Source: an uncultured Alsobacter sp.
GTDB lineage: Bacteria > Pseudomonadota > Alphaproteobacteria > Rhizobiales > Beijerinckiaceae
Direction: 5' to 3'
Assembly (NCBI RefSeq): GCF_945952055.1
Contig: NZ_CAMFHB010000046.1
Location: 1 to 51,948 of the forward strand
DNA length: 51,948 bases
This document shows, in pieces, positions 17,010-26,196 of this stretch (positions are counted from its first letter, which is position 1; the number at the start of each line of letters is the position of its first letter). The notes beneath the pieces are model-generated. The model saw only the letters and a list, made by a program, of their open reading frames with translations, did no database searches and was not told where the DNA came from. A program made the position numbers and the translations under genes.

Positions 17010-19271
17010 ATGCTCGACTACCGCCCCAGGACTTCCACCGGTGCCGGCCAATATGCCGTTTCCGCAAGTCTCGTGGCCGCTTCAGAGGAGTGGCTGCGTG
17101 AAATCCTGCGCATCCTGCAACGTCGCAGCAGGATGATCATCCTGATTGCCGGAACCATCCTGGCCCTGGGCGTGATCTACACGCTCGTGGCGGCGCGGAT
17201 TTACACGGCGACGGCCACCATTCTGGTCGGGTCGAACCGGGTCAGCATCATGGCCACCGATCTGGCCAACTCGATGGGCTCGACAGAGACTTTCGTCGAG
17301 AGTCAGGTTCAGATCCTCCAGTCGGAGGCCATCGCCCGCCGCGTGATCGCCAAGCTGGAGCTGATGAAGGACCCCGAGCTGAATGGGGAACGTCCCGGTC
17401 TGGTCGGCCGTGTGGTCAACAGCGTGATCGACACGGTCGACGGCGTTATTCCTTCCTTCATGCCTCTCGACGGCCTGCGCGCAGGCGTGCAGCCGCGGGA
17501 TCTGCCGCCCGAGGTGCTCGAGCGGCTGGTGATGCGCAACCTCCTGCGCAACCTCTCGGTTTCGCGACCGGTCCGGACCTTCGTGATCCGGCTGTCCTAC
17601 TCGTCTCAGAGTCCGTCCAAGGCCGCCACCATCGCCAATGGGTTCGCCGAGGCGTTCATGGTGGACCAGCTCGAGGTCCAGTACGACCAAACGCGCCGGG
17701 CCGCGGCCTGGCTGAACGAGCGCCTGGAGGAGATGAGGGGCAATGTCGAGGCCGCCGAGCGGCGCGTGGAGGCCTACAGGGCCGAGAACAACCTGACGGC
17801 AGTCAGCGGGCGCCTTCTCGCCGACCAGCAAATGCAGGAACTCGACAGCCAGCTGACGGTCGCCCGTGCCAACGTGGCCGAAGCGCGGGCCAAGCTCGCG
17901 CAGATCGAAGCGATCATGAGGTCGGGCGCCGATCCCAGCGCGATGCCCGAGGCTCTGACCTCTCAGGCCATCGCTCAGCTCAAGGCCCAGTTCACCGAGG
18001 TGAGCCGCAACGCCGCGGACCTTTCCAACCGCTACGGCGCCAAGCATCCGCTGGTGCTCAGCGCCATCGAGCAGCAGGCCGGCATTCGCAAGCTGATCGA
18101 CGAGGAAGTGCAGCGTATCGCGCAGACCTACAAGAACCAGGTGGACGTCGCCCTGGCACGCGAAGACTCGCTCAAGCAGACCTATGCTGAGCTCGAGGCC
18201 CGGAACGTCGAAGGCAACCGCGCGCAGATCAAGCTGCGCGAGCTCGAACGGGACGCAGCCTCCACGCGGCTCGTGTTTGAACGGTTCTTGAACCGCTTCA
18301 AGGAAATGACCGCCAACGAGAACCTTCCCAACCCCGACGCGCGCGTCCTTGCCCCGGCGTCCTTTCCCGCCAGCGCCGACCAGCCCAAGGTTCTGCTGAT
18401 CATTGCTGCATCGCTCGGATTGGGCCTTCTGCTGGGCTTTGGCGCGGCATTCACGGTCGAACAGCTCGACGCGGGGCTGCGGACTCGGTCGCAGGTGGAG
18501 CAGTTGTTCGACCTGCCGTTCCTGACGTTCGTTCCGATGGCGCGCGGACGCTCACAGCAGGTGATGACCAACTTTGCCATCGAGCATCCGCTATCGAGCT
18601 ACGCGGAGGCGATCCGCTCGCTGCGGATGAGCATCCGCCTCATGTCCGCCGCCGAGGAAATCAAGGTCGTCGCCGTGGCGTCGGCGCTCCCCGGGGAGGG
18701 CAAGTCGACCACCGCGATCAACCTGGCGAAGTATGCCGCCTCCTCGGGCAGCAGGACGCTCCTGATCGACGCGGACATGCGGCGGCCGACGACGACCCTG
18801 ATGATGGCCAAGGCGCCTGGCACCGGCCTGCGTGAGGTGATCCAGGGCACGTCGAAGCTCGCCGACGCGGTGATCAACGACCCGCGCACCGGCCTCGATT
18901 TCCTGCCCACGGTGCGCGGCAACACCCAGGCGAACACCGGTGAACTCCTCTCGTCGGAGGAGTTCGCAAACCTGGTAGAAGTCTGCCGCCGCTCCTATGA
19001 CCTCGTCGTCATCGACGTCTCGCCGATCCTGCCGGTCGTCGATGGTCGGGCCGTTCTCAACTACGTCGACAAGGTCGTGCTGATCGTCGAGTGGAACAAG
19101 ACCTCCCGGCAGGTTCTGAACGAGGCTCTCCAGCTCATCAGGATGTGGAGGGAAAGCATCCTCGGCGTTGTCCTGAACAAGGCCGACATGCAGCGCATCC
19201 ATCACTACGAGAGCTACAACGTCAAAAGCTACTCCAGCAAGTATCCGACCTACTACGGTCAGAGCCACTGA
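17010..19271 (+). CDS. Polysaccharide co-polymerase / tyrosine autokinase (Wzc/ExoP-like)
   Basis: 753 residues from ATG 17010; a TTG at 16929 would extend it. A Wzz domain begins near residue 25, with a membrane helix at ~43-62. A long periplasmic coiled-coil region and a second helix at ~460-485 (LLIIAASLGLGLLLGFGAAF) follow. The cytoplasmic BY-kinase has Walker A (ALPGEGKST, ~559), Walker A' (LLIDADMRRPT) and Walker B (LVVIDVSPILPV). The C-terminus carries six tyrosines within about 18 residues (HHYESYNVKSYSS, then KYPTYYG), the usual autophosphorylation cluster. It controls chain length and export with the Wza-like protein encoded 33 bases downstream. Confidence 0.94.
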   Translation: MLDYRPRTSTGAGQYAVSASLVAASEEWLREILRILQRRSRMIILIAGTILALGVIYTLVAARIYTATATILVGSNRVSIMATDLANSMGSTETFVESQVQILQSEAIARRVIAKLELMKDPELNGERPGLVGRVVNSVIDTVDGVIPSFMPLDGLRAGVQPRDLPPEVLERLVMRNLLRNLSVSRPVRTFVIRLSYSSQSPSKAATIANGFAEAFMVDQLEVQYDQTRRAAAWLNERLEEMRGNVEAAERRVEAYRAENNLTAVSGRLLADQQMQELDSQLTVARANVAEARAKLAQIEAIMRSGADPSAMPEALTSQAIAQLKAQFTEVSRNAADLSNRYGAKHPLVLSAIEQQAGIRKLIDEEVQRIAQTYKNQVDVALAREDSLKQTYAELEARNVEGNRAQIKLRELERDAASTRLVFERFLNRFKEMTANENLPNPDARVLAPASFPASADQPKVLLIIAASLGLGLLLGFGAAFTVEQLDAGLRTRSQVEQLFDLPFLTFVPMARGRSQQVMTNFAIEHPLSSYAEAIRSLRMSIRLMSAAEEIKVVAVASALPGEGKSTTAINLAKYAASSGSRTLLIDADMRRPTTTLMMAKAPGTGLREVIQGTSKLADAVINDPRTGLDFLPTVRGNTQANTGELLSSEEFANLVEVCRRSYDLVVIDVSPILPVVDGRAVLNYVDKVVLIVEWNKTSRQVLNEALQLIRMWRESILGVVLNKADMQRIHHYESYNVKSYSSKYPTYYGQSH

Positions 19272-19304
19272 GCTGATAGCGGCATTCGCAACGGATCGAC
19301 ACCT

Positions 19305-20525
19305 GTGAAGAAGACCTTGATCTATCGGCTGGCCGCAGCGCTGGCGCTTGTCGTGGTTGGCTTGCCAGCCGCCGCGCAGGCTCAATATCGTCTCGGTGCG
19401 GGGGACAAGATCGAGGTCTCGGTCTACGGCGCTCCGGACCTGCAGCGTCGCGGCGCCATCAGCGCGGACGGCACGTTTCCCATCCCGCTCGTCGGCAACG
19501 TGACGCTGAAGGGGCTGACGCTCGACGAGGCCAAGGAGCGCCTGCAGGGGCTCCTGAAGGACAAGGGAATCGTCAAACTGCCGGACGTCTCCATCGACGT
19601 TTCGGAGTATCGACCGTTCTTCATGTCGGGCGACCTGTCACGCCCGGGCTCCTATCCCTATCAGCCGGGTTTGACCGTCCGCCAGGCGGTGGCTCTGGCG
19701 GGGGGCTACGACCTCGTGCGGTTCCATTTCGGCCAGAACCCGTTTGTTCAGGCCGCCGAGCTGCGCTCGGACTACGACACGTTGCGCAACGACCTCATGC
19801 GCGAGCAGCTTCGGCTGCGCCGCGTCATGGCTGAACTCGACGGCAAGCCGACCGCGAATTTCGGCTCGTTCTCCGACGTTCCGACCGATCCGGCCGTCTT
19901 CGACGAGGCCGTCGCCATCGAGCGCAGGCGCCTCGCCGAGAACCTGGACAGCGCCAAGCGCGAGCGGGCCTCCCTCGGACGCTCGCTGGACCTGGCGCGC
20001 GAGCGCCTCGTGACGCTGAAGGAGCAGGCCACGGAGGAAGTGGCCGGAACCAAGCAGCAGGACGATCAGGTCGACAAGGTTCGCCAGCTCTACGACAAGG
20101 GTCTCGTGGCCGCACAGCGGCTCCTCGACGAACAGCGCTCGGCGCTGCTCAACCGCTCGCGCCTGGCGTCGATCACCAGCGAAGCGGCGGCGGCCAAGCG
20201 TGCGGTGGAGGAGGCCGAGCGCCAGACGCAGCGCTTCGAAGAGAACCGCACGGCAAGCCTCCTGAAAGAAAAGGCCGAGGCCTTGTCGACGCTCGATCGG
20301 CTTCAGTCCCGGATCACGAGCACGGCCGAGAAGTTCGCGATCATCGGTTCCGCGCGCTCGGCGGTCGTCACGGCCGCCGGAACGGTGCCCGAAGTCACGA
20401 TATTCCGCCGCACCGGTGAAAAGGCGGTCCGGATCCAGACGGACGAGGACGCGACCCTCCTTCCGGGCGACGTGGTGGAGATCACCCTGAAGGCCGGAAA
20501 GCTCTTGGGAATGGCCGTTCAGTAG
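19305..20525 (+). CDS. Polysaccharide export protein (Wza/ExoF-like) with long coiled coil
   Basis: 406 residues from a GTG at 19305. A signal peptide (1-26, PAAAQAQ) precedes the poly_export domain (YRLGAGDKIEVSVYGAPDL, GLTLDEAKERLQGLL) and an SLBB-like segment (SRPGSYPYQPGLTVRQAVALAGGY). Residues ~160-340 are strongly helical and charged and should form coiled coils, ending in a second beta-type segment (EVTIFRRTGEK, LLPGDVVEITLKAG). This layout resembles rhizobial ExoF rather than plain Wza. No lipobox cysteine is seen. It should connect the Wzc-like protein to the outer membrane. Confidence 0.9.
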   Translation: MKKTLIYRLAAALALVVVGLPAAAQAQYRLGAGDKIEVSVYGAPDLQRRGAISADGTFPIPLVGNVTLKGLTLDEAKERLQGLLKDKGIVKLPDVSIDVSEYRPFFMSGDLSRPGSYPYQPGLTVRQAVALAGGYDLVRFHFGQNPFVQAAELRSDYDTLRNDLMREQLRLRRVMAELDGKPTANFGSFSDVPTDPAVFDEAVAIERRRLAENLDSAKRERASLGRSLDLARERLVTLKEQATEEVAGTKQQDDQVDKVRQLYDKGLVAAQRLLDEQRSALLNRSRLASITSEAAAAKRAVEEAERQTQRFEENRTASLLKEKAEALSTLDRLQSRITSTAEKFAIIGSARSAVVTAAGTVPEVTIFRRTGEKAVRIQTDEDATLLPGDVVEITLKAGKLLGMAVQ

Positions 20526-20546
20526 GGAAGGCCGATCGGAGCTCAC

Positions 20547-21329
20547 ATGGCCAGCGAAACGCCGTCGTCCCATCCGTTCAGCATCCCTTTCGTCGCGAGG
20601 ACGGAGGATGAGTTCGCGCAAGAGCTCGCCACCTCCAGCCCGCCGGCGGGCGGCGGAGCGGCGCTGATCGTGACGGCGAACGTGGCGCATATCGTCGAAC
20701 TCAGGCGCAACGCCCGATTTCGCCGCGCCTACTCCCACGCGTGGCGGGCCACGGCGGACGGAACCCCCGTGTACCTTTATGCGAACGCGCGAGGGGCGAA
20801 CCTCCCCGGGCGACTGACCGGCTCCGGATGCTTCGCAAAGCTGATGGATAAGTTGCGGCCCGACGCCCACAGGTGCTTCTTCGTTGCTCCGTCCGACGAG
20901 GCGGGCGCCCGATGCTGCAAGTGGCTGCAAGAACGTGGCTTTCCTGCCGAGCAGAACGCCTACGTGGTGCCTCAATACGGATTCGAGCAGGATGACGCGG
21001 CGTCGCTGAGCTTGGCGCGGGCCATCCGGGCCCACCGGGCGACCCATGTGTTCTTCGCCGTGGGTGCCCCGAAATCGGAGATCTGGATCCACGAGCATAG
21101 CGGCGAACTGGGTGATTGTTTCGCGATGTGCATCGGCGCCGGCATCGAGTTTTTCGTGGGCATCAAGAGCAGGGGCCCGCACTGGATGGGGGCCGTCGGC
21201 ATGGAGTGGCTGTTCAGGTTGCTGAGCGAGCCACGCCGTCTGGGGTCGCGCTACCTCGTCGAGTCGTGGTCGTTCCTGGCTGCCGTCTGGGACGACGTAA
21301 CCGGTCGCCGCCTCGTGCGAAGCGAGTAG
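20547..21329 (+). CDS. WecG/TagA/CpsF-family glycosyltransferase
   Basis: 260 residues. Family signatures include IVTANVAHIVELRRN, ADGTPVYLYA, the VFFAVGAPKSEIWI block and the C-terminal region GAGIEFFVGIKSRGPHWMG followed by EWLFRLLSEPRRLGSRYL. These GT26 enzymes add a sugar, often an N-acetylmannosaminuronate or ManNAc type, to a lipid-linked acceptor at the inner face of the membrane. An SD (GGAG) precedes ATG 20547. It follows the export gene by 21 bases and so is probably in the same operon. Confidence 0.92.
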   Translation: MASETPSSHPFSIPFVARTEDEFAQELATSSPPAGGGAALIVTANVAHIVELRRNARFRRAYSHAWRATADGTPVYLYANARGANLPGRLTGSGCFAKLMDKLRPDAHRCFFVAPSDEAGARCCKWLQERGFPAEQNAYVVPQYGFEQDDAASLSLARAIRAHRATHVFFAVGAPKSEIWIHEHSGELGDCFAMCIGAGIEFFVGIKSRGPHWMGAVGMEWLFRLLSEPRRLGSRYLVESWSFLAAVWDDVTGRRLVRSE

Positions 21330-21379
21330 CCCTTCATCGGATCGAACGCGGGGCCCCTGGCCGACGCAACAGTGGCGGT

Positions 21380-22612
21380 ATGAGTATGTCGGACAACGCA
21401 CCAACCCGTACGATGCCGACGACGTCGGCCCACGGTGTCGCCGCCCGCGCCGCTCCCGCTCGCTTCATTCATCTGGACTTCCTCCGGGGCGTCGCCGCGC
21501 TGATCGTCACGGCGGGACACCTGAGACATTTCCTGTTCGAGACCTATGCCAACATGGCGGCGGCCGGCGTTCAGGTCGGGCTCTTCTGGAAGGCGTTCTA
21601 TTTCATCTCCGGGCTGAGCCACGAGTCCGTCATCGCGTTCTTCGCCTTGAGCGGCTTCCTTGTCGGAGGCAAGGTCCTCTCTGACCTCAGGCGCGATCGG
21701 TTTTCGTGGATCACGTTCCTCCTGAGGCGTTTTTCGAGGCTGTGGATCGTCATCCTTCCCACCCTTGCGCTCACGTTCCTGTTCGATCGCCTGGGCGTTG
21801 CCTTCTCGGATGGGGCGCTCTACGCGGGAAACTACTACAAGATCTACTCGTCGGGCCCGGATGGCGTATCTGACCTGAAGCTCACGACTTTCCTGGGGAA
21901 CATCTTGTTTCTCCAGAAGATCTTCGTTCCGACCTACGGCACCAACACGCCGATGTGGAGCCTGGCCAACGAGTTCTGGTACTACATCTTCTTCGCGGCC
22001 GCATTCTGGGCGCTGCTGCGGCGCAGCGCCGTGTCGATCCTCGTGGGTCTGCCCCTCGCCGCGGGCGTTGCCTTGCTGGTTCCGACCTATTTCTACGAAG
22101 GGGCGGGAATCTGGCTGGCCGGCGCCTGTTCGGCCTGGATCGCCCAGGAACGCAGCTTCCACCGTGTTCTTGCAGACTGGCGGGTGCGCGTCGCGTGCCT
22201 GGCGATCGCGGCAGCAGGGATCGTCCTCACCAAGGCGGTACCCGATCACATGTCCGACCTGGCGCTCGGCCTCATGATCAGCGTCGCGCTTCCCGCCCTG
22301 GCTCACACCCGGAGTTCCAGCAGGGCTTACGACGCGACGGCCAAGTGGCTCTCCGACATCTCGTACACTCTCTACCTCACGCACATGCCGCTGGTCGTGG
22401 CGATCGTCGCGATCGTCTTCGCGCCCCAGCGCTCCGTCCCGAACATCGGTCAGTTCGGGATCTTCCTTCTGCTGCTGACGATCTGCCTGATCTGGGCACG
22501 GGCGGTGTGGCACGTCTTCGAGCGGAACACCGATGTCGTCTACGCGAGCCTGAGCAAGACGTTCTCAGGTCCGGCGGTTCGCCTCAGCACCCGCGGGGAA
22601 CCGTCCCCCTGA
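21380..22612 (+). CDS. Membrane acyltransferase, OafA/acyltransferase-3 family
   Basis: 410 residues from ATG 21380, with about ten membrane helices. The N-terminus has the family pattern HLDFLRGVAALIVTAGHLRHF, including the catalytic-type His, then FFALSGFLVGGKVL and RFSRLWIVILPTL. MWSLANEFWYYIFF and the C-terminal SYTLYLTHMPLV are also typical of glycan O-acetyltransferases. It is the second acyltransferase of the locus and lies 50 bases after the WecG-type gene. Confidence 0.9.
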   Translation: MSMSDNAPTRTMPTTSAHGVAARAAPARFIHLDFLRGVAALIVTAGHLRHFLFETYANMAAAGVQVGLFWKAFYFISGLSHESVIAFFALSGFLVGGKVLSDLRRDRFSWITFLLRRFSRLWIVILPTLALTFLFDRLGVAFSDGALYAGNYYKIYSSGPDGVSDLKLTTFLGNILFLQKIFVPTYGTNTPMWSLANEFWYYIFFAAAFWALLRRSAVSILVGLPLAAGVALLVPTYFYEGAGIWLAGACSAWIAQERSFHRVLADWRVRVACLAIAAAGIVLTKAVPDHMSDLALGLMISVALPALAHTRSSSRAYDATAKWLSDISYTLYLTHMPLVVAIVAIVFAPQRSVPNIGQFGIFLLLLTICLIWARAVWHVFERNTDVVYASLSKTFSGPAVRLSTRGEPSP

Positions 22613-22695
22613 CACGCCGAGCATCGCCCGCATCCCGCGCACTCTCGCCGCGATCGCGCGGCCTCGCCCGACGACTCGCCTTCATGACACCGCTG

Positions 22696-23931
22696 TCAGG
22701 CATCCGCTTCGTCGGTCAACCTCAGCAGCATCGACGCGCGCAGAGTTCCGAGGAGCAGCCAGAAATACCAATTGAAGCTCAGGTAGCCGAGAATATTGTC
22801 CGAGTAACAGATCGACATGTAGAACGCGACGAGGGCGATCGTGAAGGCTGCCGCCTCGCGAGACCTGCGGTAATTCTTGAGAGCCCCCCAGGCTATCCAG
22901 AGGAACAGGGCGACGTAGGCGAGAAAACCGAAGACACCGGTTTCGAAGAGCAGTTGCACGTAGACGCTGTGTGCGTTGAAGCCTTCGGTGTCCAGGAAAA
23001 AGAAGGTGGGCGCATGGATCTGGAATGAGAACAATCCGTAACCGAAGATCGGGTCCTGTCTGATCCATGTGAACGCGGCGTCCCACAGCATCAACCTCCA
23101 CTCGTAGGAGTTGACGATGATGCCGTTGCCGATGAACTCTGTTTCGCCCTTGAGGTCGAGCAGGCGCTCCTGGATCTGCGGGACGAGCAGGAGCAAGGGC
23201 GCGAACAGAGCGCCCCAGAGCAGCTTGCGATGGTGGAGGAGGGCGATCAGGCCGAAGGCCAGAGCGATCCCGACCCACGCGCCCCGGGTCTGCGTCATGA
23301 CCAGGAGCAGGCTTGCCGCTCCCCCGACGCCGGCGAGCAGTGCCCGCTCGGCCGTGGTGTGGCTGTAGAGGCGGGAGAACCACACGAAGACGAGCGTGAT
23401 CAAGAGGACGGCCAGGTAGAACGCAAAGATGTTGGGGTGCGGAAACGTCGACTGCGCGCGCTCCGCGTCGAACCGAATGAAACCGTAGATGATCGGCACG
23501 GCACTCGATGCGATGATGACGTTCAGGATCTTGACGATGTCGCGCGGGTGCCGGATCAGCCCGAAGGGCGCCGCGAACAAGGCGCAGTAGGTCAGCAGCG
23601 TGGCCAGGTATCGCACCGCCCCGACCTTGTCCGGGGTATGGAGGATGGAAAACCCGCACAGGACGAAGAAAATCGGCCACACCGGTCCGATCGCATTGCG
23701 CTTGTCGCCCGAGGACGCTCGCAACAGGATCACCGCTGCCGCGATCACCACGATGTTCAGGACGGCACCGATGGGACCGCCCAGGGCATTCAGGGCATTA
23801 TCGAGTGACGCACGGACGAGCAGGACCCCGAACAGCACCTGACGTGCCGCATTGGCAAGTCCATAGGAGCCTTGCGGTGCAGCCAGGACCTGGCCATTGG
23901 GATCGAGCACTGTCTCTGAAGGCGACTGCAC
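22696..23931 (-). CDS. O-antigen ligase/polymerase family membrane protein (Wzy-like)
   Basis: 411 residues with about ten to twelve hydrophobic helices. The large periplasmic loop region contains TRGAWVGIALAFG and, after a run of helices, DPIFGYGLFSFQIHAPTF and AHSVYVQLLFETG, which match the Wzy_C/WaaL pattern with its catalytic-type Arg and His. As the only polymerase-like protein in the locus, it is the best candidate for polymerising the repeat unit; a ligase role is the alternative. It is convergent with the acyltransferase upstream, and the methyltransferase gene precedes it by 39 bases. Confidence 0.87.
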   Translation of the reverse strand: MQSPSETVLDPNGQVLAAPQGSYGLANAARQVLFGVLLVRASLDNALNALGGPIGAVLNIVVIAAAVILLRASSGDKRNAIGPVWPIFFVLCGFSILHTPDKVGAVRYLATLLTYCALFAAPFGLIRHPRDIVKILNVIIASSAVPIIYGFIRFDAERAQSTFPHPNIFAFYLAVLLITLVFVWFSRLYSHTTAERALLAGVGGAASLLLVMTQTRGAWVGIALAFGLIALLHHRKLLWGALFAPLLLLVPQIQERLLDLKGETEFIGNGIIVNSYEWRLMLWDAAFTWIRQDPIFGYGLFSFQIHAPTFFFLDTEGFNAHSVYVQLLFETGVFGFLAYVALFLWIAWGALKNYRRSREAAAFTIALVAFYMSICYSDNILGYLSFNWYFWLLLGTLRASMLLRLTDEADA

Positions 23932-23970
23932 CGGCGATGCTCCATCACGTACGAATGCGTCAGCCGCTGA

Positions 23971-24819
23971 TCATGTGCCGGCGGCTGCGCTCGGCGCTTT
24001 CCTGTAGATCAGGATGTTGCCCAAGGCGAAGGGCGATAGCCGGTCCCGCATCATGATCCTGTGATTGAGAGTATACACGAGCCGCTTGCCCCACTGGGTC
24101 GGCACGCGCGTGTAAAGCTCGGTCCATTGCTCCGAGAATGCGGCGGCCCTGTGGAACCCTCTCTTTTCGAGGAAGCGGTCGAAGTAGGCGAAGTTGGACT
24201 TGCGGACGAGAAGCCCGGCCCCGTCGTCGGTTTGACCGTCGGACGGAAACCATTCCTCCACGCCTCTCTCGCTCCAGTTCCGGGTGTTCCGGCGCCGGCC
24301 AAGGATCGCCTTGGCCGCGCGGATCAGCGGCTCGACGACCTTCACGTCGAACGACTCGCAACTGTTTTCCGAAAGGACGAGGTAACCGCCGGGCTCGACG
24401 ACGCGGCTCAACTCGGAGAGGGACTTGTCCAGTTCGGGGACGTGCATGAGGACGCCCCAACTGAACACGACGGGAAAGGCACTGTCCGGAAACGGCAGTT
24501 CCAGCAGGTTGGCTTTCTGAACCGATACGGACATGCCTTTGCTCGCGGCAATCCTTTGCCGAGCGTGTTCCAGCGCAACGTCCGAAAAGTCGACGCCCGT
24601 GACGTCGAACCCGTGCGCCGCGAGCCGAAGGGCGTGATAGGCGTAGCCGCAACCGGCATCGAGCAGGCGGGTCCCCGGCGGCATGGACAAATGCTTTGCG
24701 ATGAGCGCTATGGCGTCATCGTAAAGGGCGTCCATGGCAGGGTTAAGATAGTCGTCCTCCCACTCGGCGTGGATCTGGGGCATTTGCAGGAAAGTCTCGC
24801 TGTGCTCGGATTTGCTCAC
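23971..24819 (-). CDS. SAM-dependent methyltransferase
   Basis: 282 residues. A class I methyltransferase core follows residue ~45: motif I LLDAGCGYAYHALRL, motif II-like DVTGVDFSDVALEHAR, then the acidic LLELPFPDSAFPVVFS and VVEPGGYLVLSEN. Located between a Wzy-like gene and a GNAT gene in the polysaccharide locus, it may methylate a sugar residue or terminate the chain; this is an inference. Confidence 0.85.
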   Translation of the reverse strand: MSKSEHSETFLQMPQIHAEWEDDYLNPAMDALYDDAIALIAKHLSMPPGTRLLDAGCGYAYHALRLAAHGFDVTGVDFSDVALEHARQRIAASKGMSVSVQKANLLELPFPDSAFPVVFSWGVLMHVPELDKSLSELSRVVEPGGYLVLSENSCESFDVKVVEPLIRAAKAILGRRRNTRNWSERGVEEWFPSDGQTDDGAGLLVRKSNFAYFDRFLEKRGFHRAAAFSEQWTELYTRVPTQWGKRLVYTLNHRIMMRDRLSPFALGNILIYRKAPSAAAGT

Positions 24820-25106
24820 CAGTATGCTCCTCAGGCGAACGAACCATCCATGGACGACGTAGCCTATCTTGCCATGTGTCCAAGCGAAACGGGATTAACC
24901 CGAATTGGCTCTGAGCTATCTGTAGTCCACACCAAATTCGCCCTGCTTGGTAAATGTAGCCAGTTGTCAAAGACGTTGCTGGTCTATCCGTTCAGTTGGC
25001 GCTCGATACTCTGGCCCGCTCGTGCTACGCAGGCCGAAGCCCTGACCGAATGACGAACGTGGAAAGCTCGCCGTTTGCTTGCTGATGGCGATGGAGTGAA
25101 CCGAAG
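24820..25106. promoter_or_regulatory. Divergent region between methyltransferase and GNAT genes
   Basis: This 287-base gap separates two divergent units of the polysaccharide locus, so it should hold promoters for both. It contains a CGGGATTAACCCG near-palindrome at about 24890-24902. No gene, terminator or clear promoter pair was recognised. Confidence 0.4.
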
Positions 25107-26189
25107 GTGCATGACAGATCTCTTCGCATTTTAACAACGCAGGGAGAGTTGGCGTCGGTCAGATCGGATTGGGAGGACCTCGCGCAGGCCGCCGGCAGCG
25201 TTCTCCTCGATGTCGATTACGTTCTGGCGTTCCTGGAAGCGTTCGGTCCGGGATCGGTCTGCGTCTTCGTCCTGGAGCGTCAGGGCCGCGTGCGGGCCAT
25301 CGCTCCGTTGAGGGTTGCGCGGCGCGGTGGAGTCAATTGGCTTGAATTCTTCGATGCCCCGACGCAGGAGGTCCATGCCGGCTTCCTGCACGAGACCGCC
25401 GATGACGCCTTCGCTCTTTGCGAGCACCTGGTCCGCCACGGGATGCCCATCAAGCTCGTCCGCATTCCTCGCGTGTCGCCGGTCGTCGAGGCTTTCTCAC
25501 GGCTTCGCGCACGGCGGACCTGCGTCTGCAGGACCAGCCACGGCGCACCGACTGCCGAAGTCCGCTTTCCCGATGGAGGACCGGACAAGCTCACGAGCGC
25601 GGACGGCGCGAAAAAGCTGCGTTATCTGCTCCGCAAGGCCGGGGAAATCGGCGACGTCTCTTTCGCGTTCAACACGCCGGGGGAGGGTGAGGCAGGAGTG
25701 CTTTTCGACCAGTTCGTAGACGTCGAAGCCGCCGGCTGGAAGGGCCAGCAGCGGACGAGCCTTTCGCATGATCCGGTCCAGCGCGCCTTTTTCCGACAGG
25801 TGGCCGGAAAGGCCGCAGCACGGGGGCAACTCATGATCGGGATTATGAGCATCGCAGGTCGGCCGGCCGCTGCGCGTCTGTGCAGCGCCAGGTACGGTGC
25901 GTTGTGGGACCACAAGATCGGCTACGACGAACAGTTCGCGGCCATTTCGCCGGGGATCCTCCTGACGGCCGAGACACTGAGGTGGTCTGCCGCACGGGGG
26001 TTCGACCGGCATGTCTTTCTCGGCAATCACGAGAAGTGGCAGGACCGTTGGCGTCCCGATGTCCATGAGACCGTGACGCTCACGATCTATCCGCGCGCAG
26101 TGGCGGGGATGATCGGCCTCCTGGCAGACGCATTTTCAGCGGGATTACGCCGCGCCGCGGCGAAGCGCGCCCCGGCTACAACGTCCTGA
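25107..26189 (+). CDS. GNAT-superfamily protein, CelD/BcsL (FemAB-like) type
   Basis: 360 residues from a GTG at 25107. The C-terminal half holds the GNAT_acetyltransferase-6/CelD pattern: a basic KKLRYLLRKAGEIGD stretch, AARLCSARYGALWDHKIGYDE, then AISPGILLTAETLRW and FLGNHEKWQDRW. Such proteins resemble FemAB-type acyl or aminoacyl transferases and are common in EPS and cellulose loci; their substrates are mostly unknown. The flippase gene starts seven bases after the stop, so the two are probably translationally coupled. It is one of three such genes in the locus. Confidence 0.82.
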   Translation: MHDRSLRILTTQGELASVRSDWEDLAQAAGSVLLDVDYVLAFLEAFGPGSVCVFVLERQGRVRAIAPLRVARRGGVNWLEFFDAPTQEVHAGFLHETADDAFALCEHLVRHGMPIKLVRIPRVSPVVEAFSRLRARRTCVCRTSHGAPTAEVRFPDGGPDKLTSADGAKKLRYLLRKAGEIGDVSFAFNTPGEGEAGVLFDQFVDVEAAGWKGQQRTSLSHDPVQRAFFRQVAGKAAARGQLMIGIMSIAGRPAAARLCSARYGALWDHKIGYDEQFAAISPGILLTAETLRWSAARGFDRHVFLGNHEKWQDRWRPDVHETVTLTIYPRAVAGMIGLLADAFSAGLRRAAAKRAPATTS

Positions 26190-26196
26190 GGCTCAC

